Shown here in pieces: positions 19,781 through 31,095 of a stretch of DNA of 64,000 nt; within the stretch, counting starts at the first letter, position 1; each line of letters opens with the position of its first letter. Source of the stretch: Silene conica (lineage: Eukaryota > Streptophyta > Magnoliopsida > Caryophyllales > Caryophyllaceae); assembly GCA_029255685.2 (NCBI GenBank), contig CM055312.2, positions 78,684,369-78,748,368 of the forward strand. The letters are read 5' to 3'. Below the pieces are notes generated by a model that made no database searches, had not been told where the DNA came from, and was given only the letters and a program-made list of their open reading frames with translations. The position numbers were made by a program, and so were the translations under genes.

Positions 19781-20968
19781 CGGATCATTCGTAAGATGCC
19801 CAGTCAGGACTCAAGTTCTTACTGGAAGTTACCTTGGACTACTTGGGCCCCTCAACGGATGTGTCTCTTTCTATGGCTGGTTATGCATGATAGAATTATG
19901 TCTAATGTTAATAGGGCTAAGAGGGGTTTTACGGATGACCCTTGTTGCGGTATTTGTCCGGGACTCGAAGAAACGGCCCTCCATCTTCTGCGAGATTGCC
20001 CCAAGGCTCGAATGGTTTGGTCTCATTTTTCGCTTGCTAATACTGATGAATTTTCTTCAACCTTTAATATTAAGGAATGGATCATCCTAAATCTTTCTAA
20101 GAGGGGCCGAGGTATAGGGGAGCATTGGGCTACTACTTTTGCGGTGATAATTTGGTGGATTTGGAGGTGGAGAAATTGTAGGGTGTTTAACCGGACTGAG
20201 ACTATCCCTGCAAACTTATTTACTACTCTCACGGAGCGCATTCGTGAAGTGCTGGAGGCGAAAGATACCAGGGACTTCTCGCCGCAAGGAGATTAATATA
20301 AAATGGTGTGCACCGCCGGTGAACTGGGTTATGCTGAATATTGATGGGGCTTCGAAAGGAAGCCCAGGATTAGCAGGAGCAGGAGGGATAATCAGGGATA
20401 GTACGGGAAAGGAGATTGTGGCCTTTGCTGAAAGGATGGGTGTGGCCACTGTTACAAGAGCTGAGCTAATGACTCTGAGACGGGGTTTGCTGATTGCTAT
20501 TGAGAAAAAGTTTACCTGCATCTTTATTCAAACAGACTCGAAGGTAGTTGAAGGGTTCATGAAGGATCTGGAGAAGGAGTTGCTTCCTACAGCACACTCC
20601 CACTTAATCTGTCTTTGTAGATCTTTATACTATGATACAGAGTGGCAAGCGGATTTAGTGCATGTCTACAGAGAAGCAAATTCATGCGCAGATTGGTTAG
20701 CCAACATGGGGGTGAGCCAAGATGTGAACTTACGGATTTTTGAGCCGGAACATATTCCTAATCCTCTCAGAAGACTCATTGCTTCAGATGCCAGCGGGGT
20801 TGCTTGGCCCCGATTAGTCCCTACAGAGGCTCTGCCGTAGCTCTCTGGCTTCGGTTCTTAGTTAGAGTTTGTTTTTTGTTTTGTTTCGTTTTCGTATGGT
20901 GTAGTTTGTTGTTTCTTGTTCGTTTTCTGGGCTCTGTCCCACGTCTTTTTCACCAAAAAAAAAAAAAA
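19781..20968 (+). pseudogene. LINE 3' segment: zinc finger and RNase H, with poly(A)
   Basis: Continuation of the LINE cut at 7876. The first frame (19781-20296) holds the zf-RVT region: WAPQRMCLFLWL, then CCGICPGLEETALHLLRDC. A frame change at about 20244-20296 leads to an RNase H domain of the plant RVT_3 type: Asp in NIDGASKG, Glu in RAELMTL, Asp in QTDSKVV and Asp in NSCADWLAN, so all four catalytic positions are present. Coding ends at 20838-20840, and a run of 14 A (20955-20968) marks the LINE 3' end. A C-terminal RNase H is known in some plant LINEs. Confidence 0.88.
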
Positions 20969-21381
20969 CCTGACCAAAACTACTACAAAGCCTTAAAAAT
21001 ACCGACTGATCGAAATAAAGAAAACTTACTTGAATTCAACGAAAGATAAACAAACTAGGATGATTGAAGCACGCGGATTCCTTTGCGAGATATCAATTAG
21101 GGACGATCTAAGGTTTGCTTAGAGAGAAAACTGTTTGTTTGGTGTTTGACGGAAATAAGAAATGATTACAAATGATCCCAAAATCTTTAATTGACATCTC
21201 GTGGCTGGAACCGGAAACAGATCGGGTACTCGACCGAGTATGCCATACTCGACCGAGTACAACTTGTACTCGACTGAGTACATTTAGGCAGACTCAGACT
21301 CACAACTCTAACTTTGTGTACTCGACCGAGTATAGACTACTCGACCGAGTAGCCCAATGCATGAAATGGAGGAGTATTACA
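20969..21381 (-). repeat. Truncated LTR with TACTCGACCGAGTA palindromes
   Basis: On the - strand it begins TGTAATACTCC at 21381, a typical plant LTR start. It contains TACTCGACCGAGTA-type palindromes at 21227, 21246, 21267, 21319 and 21338, with spacings of 19, 21 and 19 bp. The two groups start 92 bp apart. It is cut at 20968 by the LINE poly(A) end, so the LINE probably inserted into it. No internal region or partner LTR is visible. Confidence 0.5.
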
Positions 21382-21962
21382 ATCAATCTGATGGGTAGGT
21401 GTATGGGTTATTAAGATGGTCAGGGTGATGGGAGAGGATCATAGAATGAGGTCGGGGCAGGGGAAATGGTAAACCTGGCAAAACTAGCTAGTTCGACCTA
21501 ATTGACTCGGCCTAAAAGGTTGACCAGAGACCCGAGATTCATCCGCGTTTTAACCCTGAAAGTAACTTGAAACCCGAATTGACCCAATCCGACCCGAGAT
21601 GAGACATCTAACCCAAAAATAGCCTGACAAAACATAACTCTAATTGAACAAAAAAAAGCCTTGAAATTACTACTATAAAAGTACACTTAATATTATTTAA
21701 GTTAAAATAATGAATTAATTACAAAATTAAACTAAAAATAAGTAATAATACTAAACATGCTTAATAATTTAGGTTTATACATAATATCATTTTAAGTATC
21801 TCTATTAAAAGCATAATTTTCTTTTTATAGTATTAAACACAAAAAAAAAAATCACCTAGTCGAAGTGTTAGTTTCCTTGATCTTGTACACTAAAATCTTT
21901 GATATTACTCTCAATTTATACGATAAAATATAGTCATATGAGATCTTGTTTGATTTATCGTC
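21382..21962. other. Intergenic, no recognised feature
   Basis: Begins with moderately GC-rich sequence containing CCCGA/GACC-type words (21480-21610), then becomes AT-rich. I see no gene or bounded repeat. Confidence 0.4.
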
Positions 21963-23622
21963 CACTACAAAACAATGCTGTATTTGCGACGGACAGGTCC
22001 GTCGCAAACAATGTGAAATCCGTCGCAAAAAGCATCATTTGCGACGGATTTGCGACGGACAGTGTCTGTCGCATATTTTTGTCGCAAACAGAAAATTTGG
22101 GACGGATTTTTCCGTCGCAAAAATTTTGCGACGGATTGACCAAGGTTTGCGACGGAATGTCTTTGACCATCTGGTCAAGGTCAGTCAACATTTGCGACGG
22201 AATTTTCGTCGCAAAAGAGGACATTTGCGACGGAATTTCCGTCGCAAATGTTGACCGACTTTTATTGTTGGTCAACATTTGCGACGGAATTTCCGTCGCA
22301 AATCAAGACATTTCCGTCGCAAATTCCTGTAGTATTTTCCGGTTTCAGCTGTTTTTTCTGCTCCCCATTTCAATGAAATGGCTAATTTTTCGCTTTTGTA
22401 AGCTCTCCAAACCTGCATATTTCAGCCAAAACAACCCAGCAAGAAAGAACTTGTCCGAGACAAGGTTTTTAAAAGGTCTTTTCATAACTAAAATTAAGTG
22501 TTGCCCGATTTTTGTTTCATTACAATCAAGAAAATGTAAGAGTGTTTACTACCTAAATGGCAAGAAAGATTCAAAGACAGTCCCAAAACGGGGACTATTC
22601 AACAATTACACCTAATGTGTAATTATTGAACGGTACAATTCAAGAATATTCTAAACAAATCAACAACACTAACAATCAACAACAATGCAAATTTTATATC
22701 AAAAATCATTCGTCATAAACATCTTAACAACAATATGCGACGGATTTGGGACGAAATTAGCTACTAACCTAATATTACTAATCACCTAACAATACTAACT
22801 AAACTAATCAAATAACAATTATACTAAACTAACTATTCTTAATAACAATAAAAAACAATAATACGGAATTTGCGACGAAATTTTACGACGGATAACATAA
22901 CTAATTAAGACGGTATATAAATAACGAAATTTAGTATACATACATAAGGAGAAATGGAGAAGGAAAAAGGAAGTGGCAGCGGCAGGTGGCGGCGGTGAGG
23001 TGGTGGCGGCGGTGAGGTGGCAGGGAGAAGAAAGGAGAAGGAGAGGAAGGAGAAGGAGGAAGGGTGCGGCGGCGAGGTGGTGGCTGGCGGCTGGGGCCGG
23101 CGGCGTGGTGGGGTGGTGGTGGTGTGGACCGTGTGGTGGTGGTTGCACTTAGGGATGGTGGTGGTTGCAATTGGAAGTTGCAAAATCGCGATTTAGGTTT
23201 TAGGTTTTAGCTTCTAAATTGATTTGGGGAAAAATGAAACCCGCGGGGTCTGTATAATAAATTTTTGCGACGGAATTTCCGTCGCAAATATGGTCCAAGT
23301 CAAAGTTTGACCAGATTTGCGACGGAACTTGACTTTTGCGACGGAATTTCCGTCGCAAATCTGGTCAAACTTTGACCCCTAACCAAATTTTGGTCAAGTC
23401 TGGTCAATGTTTTGCGACGGAATTTCCGTCGCAAAAGTCAATATTTGCGACGGATTTTCCGTCGCAAACTTTCCCGCCATTTGACTTTCACTTCGCGGGT
23501 CTTGGAATTTTGGGTCCGTCGCAAAATCCGTCGCAAAAAAATTTTCCGTCTCAAATTCCGTCCCGAACACATTTTTGGGTCGGAAATTCTGTCCGTCGCA
23601 GATAAAGTGTTTTTCTGTAGTG
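21963..23622 (+). mobile_element. Non-autonomous CACTA (En/Spm-type) element
   Basis: Starts CACTACAAAAC at 21963 and ends CTGTAGTG at 23622, flanked by the 3-bp duplication GTC on both sides (21960-21962 and 23623-23625), as expected for CACTA. Both subterminal regions (about 21980-22330 and 23265-23600) are packed with TTTGCGACGG / CCGTCGCAAA in both orientations, often as the palindrome of TTTGCGACGGAA with its complement. Such arrays are usual transposase binding sites. The centre is AT-rich plus a purine- and GC-rich block (22955-23170) that may be captured sequence. There is no transposase, so it depends on a partner element. A second CACTA-like end (CCTGTAGTA) lies at about 22326-22334. 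Confidence 0.87.
22955..23175. other. GC-rich insert inside the CACTA element, possibly captured sequence
   Basis: A block of GGTGGCGGCGGTGAGGTGG-like repeats, sharply different in base composition from its surroundings. On the - strand it would encode Pro/His/Ala-rich low-complexity peptide in every frame, so no frame is convincing. It could be the 5' region of a captured host gene or a simple-repeat expansion. Confidence 0.35.
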
Positions 23623-23625
23623 GTC

Positions 23626-24035
23626 ATGCATCTGTAAAAATAGCAATTTTTTATAATTTTCAAAAATGTGTAACTAAAGATGATATTCATGTTGAAAAAC
23701 GTGTCTCTACAAGTGTGAAAAAGTTAATGTTACCCTTGGATGTATGAAACGAGTAAGAAGGGATCGGAGTAAGAAGTAATAAATAAATATTAACTAGTTT
23801 TTGAACTCGTGCACTGCACGTACAATGGCGAAACTTACTAATAAAAGTATATTTTAAATATTTATATATGAAGTACACCTGTGACCTAAAATTATTAGTG
23901 GATTTTTTATTATAGTTATATTGATATAACTCATAAATAATATAATACCTTGTATATGGGGCGGGTTTCCGAATGAATCACAAAAAAGAAGCTAAGATAA
24001 AATAAAAAAATTAAAAACGTTATCTATTTTTTCAC
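23626..24035 (-). other. AT-rich spacer with a reverse-oriented Helitron 3' end
   Basis: On the - strand, a hairpin CGTGCAGTGCACG (about 23821-23809) is followed by CTAG at 23797-23794 and then T, the pattern of a Helitron 3' terminus. I cannot find its 5' end, so only the terminus is claimed. The remainder is AT-rich. Confidence 0.4.
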
Positions 24036-24225
24036 AAATTCTTATTTGCAACGACATTATCCGTCGCAAGCTTGTGACGGATACCGTTTCCTCTCACAAA
24101 ATACCCACTTTTTCTCTCTCTCCAATACTATTCACGTGGTCCCCTTTCTCCACTAACTCACTTTCTACCCATTTTATCTCACAAAATATCCGTCACAAAT
24201 GACGACCCTTCGCAAGCAAGACTTA
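24036..24225. mobile_element. MITE with CCGTCGCAA / TGTGACGGATA motifs, copy A
   Basis: About 190 bp related to 28434-28610 in inverted orientation. Shared features are CCGTCGCAA near one end, TGACGGATA, a CTCTCTCTC-rich centre, and CGCAAGCAAGACTTA at the other end. Two diverged copies with inverted ends support a MITE. I cannot define its duplication or superfamily. Confidence 0.5.
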
Positions 24226-24477
24226 CTACTATTTTTTCTATTTGTAATCCAGATACATCCTCACTTTCCCATTTCCTTTCTCTTTCTGTATTTCAGAAAC
24301 ATCCTGACCAAACCTCCATTTTTCTTCCTCGTTCTCTTTAACTTTCTGTTTGATCTTCACGTTTCGATTTCAATTCAAGTAAATTTCCCCAATTTCATGA
24401 AGATCAACGTCTTACCCCAATGATCTTGATTTTAATTTCAATTTTAATTCTGCAGGTTAAAAATATCAAAGCTTCAC
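24226..24477. other. Intergenic, no recognised feature
   Basis: T- and C-rich sequence without a recognisable gene. A 74-codon frame starting in the MITE and running to 24423 is low-complexity Phe/Leu and not credible. Confidence 0.35.
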
Positions 24478-25546
24478 TGATGAGCGAGGTTTAAGCCGTC
24501 GGTTCCCGCTTCCAAACAATATTTGTAAAACCAAATTAAGTAGTATAATCGGATTGTCGATCGCGAAGATGATTGGAATAATTGCTTAGTTCGGTTCAAG
24601 TAAAAGTCTAGTGGGGTAATAGGGTTTTGAGAATGATGATTGACTACTAAGTAAAAAGAAATATGCTAGATGAAAAAACAATAAAGGGAGACTAGGGTGT
24701 CGGGGTTGCTATGAAGGGTGGTCAACAAAACATGCAAATCGGTCAACTAAACTACTCAAAGTATCGGTCTCGGCTCGTCTCGTCTTTCGAGTCGACTTGA
24801 CTTAGGTCGAGGTTAACCTAGCTATCGCTATGGATTCATTCAACCAACATAGGAACAAACACAAGTGAGCCTCGAACTATCGCTACTAAAGACTAACAAA
24901 GGTGACAATTTAAGGCCAACCATCGTTGTGACAATACATCGAACACCTAGCATGCGAACCTATGGATGCCCTTTACAGATGAGTAATTTAGTTTAAGACT
25001 AAGCATATAGCATCATTAACTACTCAACATAGGTCCCCCCTAACCCTAGATATAATCTACTCGCTCATACTTAGGCAAAACATGGAAACATATGAAGAGA
25101 AAGTGTTAAACATGTTGAACAAGGCAAATGTAAACAAATGAAAATGAAACTTAAAGGAAATGCAAACTATTGAAACAAATAAGTAAAGGAAAGAAGGATT
25201 ATACCAATTACTTGAATAAAGCATGGAACTTAGATTACAAAAGGAAGGATCTTCTCAAACCACTTCAAATTACAACCAAAATCCCAAAAGTAAACTATTG
25301 AAAGTGCTAAGAACAAACTAGGGAAGATAAAGTAAAAGATTAACTAAGAGATTATGAAAACTAAAGAAAGATTATGTGAGTAAGTTGAGTTTTTGAGTCT
25401 AAAATGAAGAACAATAAAACAGTAGAAACCCTAGGGATGCGTGCTTAAGAAATATATAAAAATTGCGTAAATAAAAATAGATTAAGTGCGGGTTTATATA
25501 GTGCGGAAATTCCTGAGAAAGGGCTCCCAGCCGGTCGACCGGCTTC
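24478..25546 (-). repeat. Diverged, truncated LTR related to Athila element 2
   Basis: Starts TGATGAGCG at 24478 and follows the same order of phrases as the LTR at 18060 (regularly spaced matches such as AAGTAGTAT, GAACGCGAAGA-like, GTCGACT and GCATGCGAACC-like). It includes the - strand TATATAAA box at 25500-25493 followed by GTGCGGAAA. It then enters one palindrome, CCAGCCGGTCGACCGGCT (25527-25544), and stops there. The rest of U3 is missing. It is an older relic of the same LTR family. Confidence 0.65.
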
Positions 25547-26881
25547 CAACTTACTTCCGTAGTATGTATCTTTGCTTCTTAAAACATCTGTAGGATAGTC
25601 AAGCACAAACAAACACCAATAAGACATTATTTGCAAAAAACGAAGATTTTTCTGTCCAAAAGGTTCATATTTTCATACCTACACTTATTAAAATGATAAC
25701 GGTAACGCTTATCAAGACAATTTTCTTGACTAAAACTAAATAAAAAAATTGCAGTAGAATCATATTCAGATTCTTAAAGAAATAAAAAATAAAAAGTCTT
25801 AGAAAGTCATATACCAACACCTATTAAGACAATAACGATAATTATCATATTGTCACTAGCTAGTGGTGAATGGTGATATGCAAAGAAATCAATGTACTTG
25901 GACAACCGAAAAAAGAAAATAAAAATGATGTAGGATGGCGATGAATTGCTCGTATCACCTCATCCTTCATTCAGAGTGTGTTTAAATCCCCGCTTTATTA
26001 TCATAAATTTAACCTGTACATTTATAAAATATAAAAAACATATACCATGATTTACAAATTAATTAACTATTCTTTGTATTTAACCGTTAACAGTTTTAGG
26101 AGGGTGTGAGATTTGGGGAAAGTAGGAAAGAATAAAGTAGAAATTGAATGAGGTTAAGATCACGCAGAATAAAACGGGAATGATTTATTATACTTAGAAA
26201 AACCAATTGTAAAATCAATCCTTAGAATAATGGGTAAATCATATTTTGTTATTTATAATTTTTTCCTCAAATTACCCAATAATGCTAAGTTATGCATATT
26301 TGATATAGAGCCTTAATGACAAATCAGCATATTATTCTGTTAAGATTACTCGGATTTGATATAGCAATATTATGAACGAAATCGAAATTTCTGATTAGGA
26401 ATATTATAAACAGAATCCAAATTTCTGCATATAATACACGATTTCAGATTTTGTATTTTTTAAATTTGTCTATAATATAAGATTTCAAAATTTTAAGCAT
26501 TAATCAAATTTTGTATTCTTTAAATTTGCTTATAACTTTTCCATAATTTTTAATATAATATAAGAGTAATCAAATTATTAGCTGGATACACATTTAATAC
26601 AGTGTAAAATGTTTGAAACGTGAATATTTGATTCCATAATAGGGAGAGCTTATTGGAGGAATTAACATGATATAAGAAAATTATCATTATTAAATTAAAT
26701 TTGGAATTAAAACGTAATTTTATAGAGATTCCGTTGACAATTGCTATAATTGAGATTCCGTTAACAATCGCTGCTGAGATTTGATATTTCGGTCAATCTT
26801 TTCCACAATTTTTTATTACGTTTTAATTGTGTCAAAATTGAATTCGTGAAACTTTTATCATTATTCATTATATATATTAAA
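25547..26881. other. AT-rich intergenic DNA
   Basis: About 1.3 kb of AT-rich sequence without open frames, terminal repeats or other structure I can support. Confidence 0.4.
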
Positions 26882-27431
26882 AAATTTTTGTAAAAGCCCT
26901 TATGTGGCGCAATATGGTTTTACAATTAGTCTAATTGAACTCTCTCATTCAACCTCATAATTTTAGTTTTTTTCAGCCAATAACGTGAACAATAGTAGCC
27001 ATGCCACCTTCCATTAACCGATTTTTACATTGTTTCTATTTTCTGCAATATATCGAATATAATTATCTTAATTTTGTTTCTTTAATTAATTTACATATAT
27101 CTTTTTTTTTGACAGAATTTACATATATCTTAAAGTTCTCAAATCTGAATTTTATACTTTTTTTTTAACTATGTCTTAATAGTTCCATTTTTATACCGCC
27201 TCACAATTATTACTCTTATTAACATTATCATATGTTATCCTATTATATATTATCAACAATTTTTTCAAATGTCCATATGTATATATATTAATTTTTTTTC
27301 GTTTTTATTTTAAGTATACATGTTCAATAAATAAAATTTTTAGATATATATATATATAATAAATATAATTTGTCGTCTTCTTTTAAAATAAAAGTACGCA
27401 ACCCCGTGATTTTTCACGGGTGTTACACTAG
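26882..27431 (+). mobile_element. Non-autonomous Helitron fragment A
   Basis: The 3' end is a hairpin CCCGTGA-TTTT-TCACGGG (27403-27420) followed by TGTTACACTAG ending at 27431. The 5' part (AAAGCCCTTATGTGGCGCAATATGG) matches the start of Helitron B at 29248 (AAACTGCTTATGTGGTACAATGTGG). No Rep/helicase gene is present. The exact 5' TC is not preserved. Confidence 0.6.
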
Positions 27432-27751
27432 AAAATAAAATGCTGAAGACAGACCTTCATTATGAATGAGAGACCTTCATTATGTCAGGACTGTGTTGGT
27501 TGTAAGAACGTATTTTAATGCCCGTCATTTTACAGAATTTGAAATATCAACATTGACATTAACTCACCATTATTTTTGCAATAAGTTTAACAACTTTAAG
27601 ACACTTACAAAATATTAAACGATCTTGATAAAAAGAAAATTTCAAGGTGTATGTACTTATGACAAAAAAAATTTATATAATAACTATAATTTGTCGTCTT
27701 CTTTTTAAAAAAAATACACAACCCCATGATTTTTAACGGGTGTTACACTAG
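27432..27751 (+). mobile_element. Second, tandem Helitron 3' terminus
   Basis: Bases 27680-27751 repeat the last 75 bp of the preceding Helitron (AATTTGTCGTCTTCTTTT, then a weakened hairpin CCCATGATTTTTAACGGG, then TGTTACACTAG followed by T). Between the two ends is about 250 bp that includes a short local duplication (GAGACCTTCATTATG). Confidence 0.5.
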
Positions 27752-27993
27752 TTACGTTTTAATTCCATAATCTTTTATTCTGTTTTAGTTCCATAATCTT
27801 TTATGTCATTATTTCGCCCAAATATCTCGCATTAATACACCCGAGATTCTTGAATCATATAATATATCCAGCAAATGACTCGTGGCGTTCGAATAAGTTG
27901 TGACATCTGACAAATGAATAAGGTGTGACACGTGGCGACGTATGAAAAAGTCGATAATTGCTTTAGTATAATACGGAGTATATGATAGTAATC

Positions 27994-28349
27994 TAGGTAG
28001 CACTAAAATGGACACGGACACGGCATCCCATAAAATTTGGGACACGGGACACGACATTTAAATATAATAAAATAGAGTATATTTTATTGTTATAAATAAC
28101 GTATAATTTTATTTTTATCATGTATTTGGAGTTAAATCTAAACAAGTAAATATACAATTCGACTTTTATTATAACTAATTCTAATTTTTCCACCCAAATT
28201 CATCTTTTAATCGACTTTTTTTTAAATTTTTATTCCTCGTCTAAATTATAATATGTTTAGACAAGTGTCGAACGAGTGTCGGGTGTCCGAGTATCGGACA
28301 CGGTGTCGGACACGAAACGGCTAATTAAGAGAAGTGTCTGTGCTATCTA
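27994..28349. mobile_element. MITE with TAGGTAGCAC ends
   Basis: Left end TAGGTAGCAC (27994) and right end GTGCTATCTA (28349) are inverted with one mismatch. Both are followed inward by GGACACGGACACG / CGTGTCCGACACC-type repeats. The 356-bp element has an AT-rich centre and no ORF. I could not identify a target duplication, so the superfamily (hAT or other) is open. Confidence 0.55.
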
Positions 28350-28433
28350 GATACTAAGAGTATGAGTATTTTAAGTTTGTCGAGACAAAAAAAACTACTG
28401 ACAACAAACAAAGTGATTTTATAATAAATTTAG

Positions 28434-28610
28434 TAAGTCTTGCTTGCGACGGATTACCATTTATGACGGATATTTTGTAAGATAAAATGAATACAAAATG
28501 AGTTAGTGGAGAAAGGGGGTCATAGGAACAGTGTTCGAGAGAGAGAAAAAGTGAATTTTGTGAGAGAAAACGGTATCCGTCACAAATTTGCGACGGATAA
28601 GAATTTGCGT
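28434..28610. mobile_element. MITE with CCGTCGCAA / TGTGACGGATA motifs, copy B
   Basis: Reverse-oriented relative of 24036-24225. It starts TAAGTCTTGCTTGCGACGG, with GACGGATATTTTGT, a GAGAGAGA-rich centre, and GTATCCGTCACAAATTTGCG near the right end. Confidence 0.5.
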
Positions 28611-28932
28611 AATAAATTATCCTAAATCTTTTTTTTCTTAAAAAATAGTGAAAAAGTTAAGAGGAGAATTACGAGGTCGGAGGGATTTAAGAACTTCATT
28701 GACTACTCTATTATACTCTGTCAAGCTTGTCAGGGCATATTGCCATATTTTCGTCTCCCTGTAAAATCTTATCGTCCAATTTTGTTTAATTTAACACTAA
28801 GACTTTGTTATAGTATACCGCTAATTTTTAGCATATTAAAGACTTTTAGTATGTTTGATTGGTTAATACTTAATAGGCTAATTTTCATGTTGGTAAACAA
28901 CATATTAAAACAACATATTTGACGTCAATACG

Positions 28933-28992
28933 CTATTTTACAATATGCTACCAGCATATTAGTTAAAGTGTTAAACGCATATTGTAAAATAG
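28933..28992. repeat. 16-bp perfect inverted repeat
   Basis: CTATTTTACAATATGC (28933-28948) and its exact complement (28977-28992) enclose a 28-base loop. It lies in AT-rich DNA between MITEs. It may be the decayed core of another MITE or a chance hairpin. Confidence 0.6.
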
Positions 28993-29339
28993 GAAAGTTA
29001 CTACATTTTATAAAGAAAATTAATAATCTACTAATCCTAATATGCCAATAACGAAACACTCAAATTAATTATATTAATTATAATGTGCTAGTTAAACCTT
29101 CTATTGCAATCTACCATTTATAATCCGTCATTGCAAGCTGCTTATGCTAAAATTAATCCGGTGTTTACCAAATAGGGCCTAAATCTAATTCATCCCCTGT
29201 TCATTTTAAGTTTAAAATTTGAAAATATTACCATATATATAAAAGAATCTTGGAAAACTGCTTATGTGGTACAATGTGGATTCAGAATTAGGCTAATGCA
29301 ATTCTCTCATTCAATCTCACAATTTTAGTTTTTTTTTAA

Positions 29340-30240
29340 ACCAATCATATTTAACCGAGTTGGTTATCTTTCCACCTAATAATTATACAACCACCTAATA
29401 AACCGCGTTAATTAATACTCCCTCCTATTCTGAATAACTGTCACATTTGCCGTTTTCGTCTAGTCACGTAAATGTCACATATTCCATTTTGGGACATTGT
29501 TTATACTTATTTTATTCACTCTAACCCACAATAATACCTCACCTTACCCCACAACACTACTTATTTTAATCACCTCTACTCACAATAATAATCAATAATA
29601 CATTACCTCTCTCCAATCTTCTCACCCCACACATTATTTTACATTAAACAAATGAATTCCTTAATTCCCGTACCCAACCCGAAATGTGACAGTTATTCAG
29701 AATAGGAGGGAGTATAAGTATATAACCGTGTTAATTAATATGGGTATCAATTCTCAAACCCAAAAAAATTTGAAATTAATTATACAACCATCTAATAAAC
29801 CGTGTTAATTAATATAACTGTGTTAATTAATAAGGGTACCAATTCTCAAAACCAAATAAAAAACTGAAATTGATTATATAACCACTTAATTAACAGTGTT
29901 AATTTATATAACCGTGTTAATTAATATGGGTATCAATTTACAAAACAAAATAAAAAACTGAAATTAATTATACAACCACCTAATTAACAATGTTAATTAA
30001 TATAACCGCGTTAATTAATATGAGTACCAATTCTCATAACCAAATAAAAAACTGAAATTAATTATACAATCACCTAATTAAGCGTGTTAACTATAACCGT
30101 GTTAATTAACAAGGGTACCAATTCTCAAAAACCAACTAAAAAACTGAAATTGATTATACAACCACCTAATTAACCATGTTAATTAATATAACCATGTTAA
30201 TTAATATGGGTACCAAATTCTCAAAAACCTAATAAAAACA
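29340..30240 (+). repeat. Tandem repeat of about 93 bp inside Helitron B
   Basis: About five to six degenerate copies, each with TAACCGTGTTAATTAATA, then GGGTACCAATTCTCAAAACC, then ACTGAAATTAATTATACAACC. The first copy is split by the Stowaway MITE at 29418, so the array is older than that insertion. Confidence 0.7.
29418..29712. mobile_element. Stowaway (Tc1/mariner) MITE, 295 bp
   Basis: Terminal inverted repeats start CTCCCTCCTATTCTGAATAA and are near-perfect for about 30 bp at both ends. TA dinucleotide duplications flank it at 29416-29417 and 29713-29714. It is short and non-coding. The CTCCCTC start and TA duplication are diagnostic of Stowaway. Confidence 0.9.
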
Positions 30241-31095
30241 CTTAATTACAAAATACCAAAAACAACTAATCATCAATTTTGTGGAACCAACCACCTTATC
30301 AAAAAAACCGACCTAGAGAATTCTTCCAATTTATTTCATTCTTCCATAAATCTTTTGTATTCTCCATAAACTTCTCGAAAATCACAGTTGTCTTCCATAA
30401 ATCTAGATATTATCTTAGCGGTCAGTAATTAGAAAGCCATAAATATTTATTAAACCATTTGTTGAGTATAATTAAATAGCTAGATTTAAATAGCTCTTTG
30501 TTAAAAGGTAAACATCTAATAATTTTGTTTTATTCTAGAATAACGTATTTAGATTACTTAATTTTCATAATTTAATTAATTTTTAAATCATAAATATTTA
30601 TTAAACCATTTGTTTCAGTTTTTTAACTAAAACCTCCTTTATTAGAAAGCCATAACTTCCCAATTTTTAATTATATTTTTCTCTGTTTCAAGTTATTTGT
30701 CAAACGGTTCTTATATATCTTATTATATATATAAATTTTTTTATTTATTTTATTAAAGTTTTTAACTATAAACCACTTGGTTATTAATATATTTAACAAC
30801 TTTATTGTTCTTTCTCTATAAAAATTAAAATTCAACAATTCCGTGAATTTTCACGGGTGTTACACTAGTTATTATATAATTTGTTATATATTTAACCCGT
30901 CTTAAATTTAAATTGGATAATGCTCTTCTTAAATAAAAAGTGGTGTTAATTTAATCAACACTCTACTATCTTTTTACGGTTTCTAGTACTCCATGGTTTA
31001 TAGTACTCGTACTTTATTAAGCAGGGATATTATCTTAGCGGTCAGTAATTGTACTCAAGTTTACCTTTTAACAAAGCGCTATTTAATAGGAATAA

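Larger units (their letters stand above)
29248..30868 (+). mobile_element. Non-autonomous Helitron B (1621 bp)
   Basis: Begins TC after an A (29247) and ends with the hairpin CCGTGAA-TT-TTCACGG (30841-30856) and TGTTACACTAG at 30868, followed by T. Insertion between A and T, a 3' hairpin and a CTAG end define Helitrons. It carries no coding sequence. The centre is a degenerate tandem repeat of about 93 bp and holds a Stowaway MITE at 29418-29712. Confidence 0.72.

Noticed and set aside
22819-23183. Pro/His-rich proteins on the - strand of the CACTA element
   Set aside because: Three overlapping frames are all open because of GGTGGC-type repeats; no frame shows a domain.
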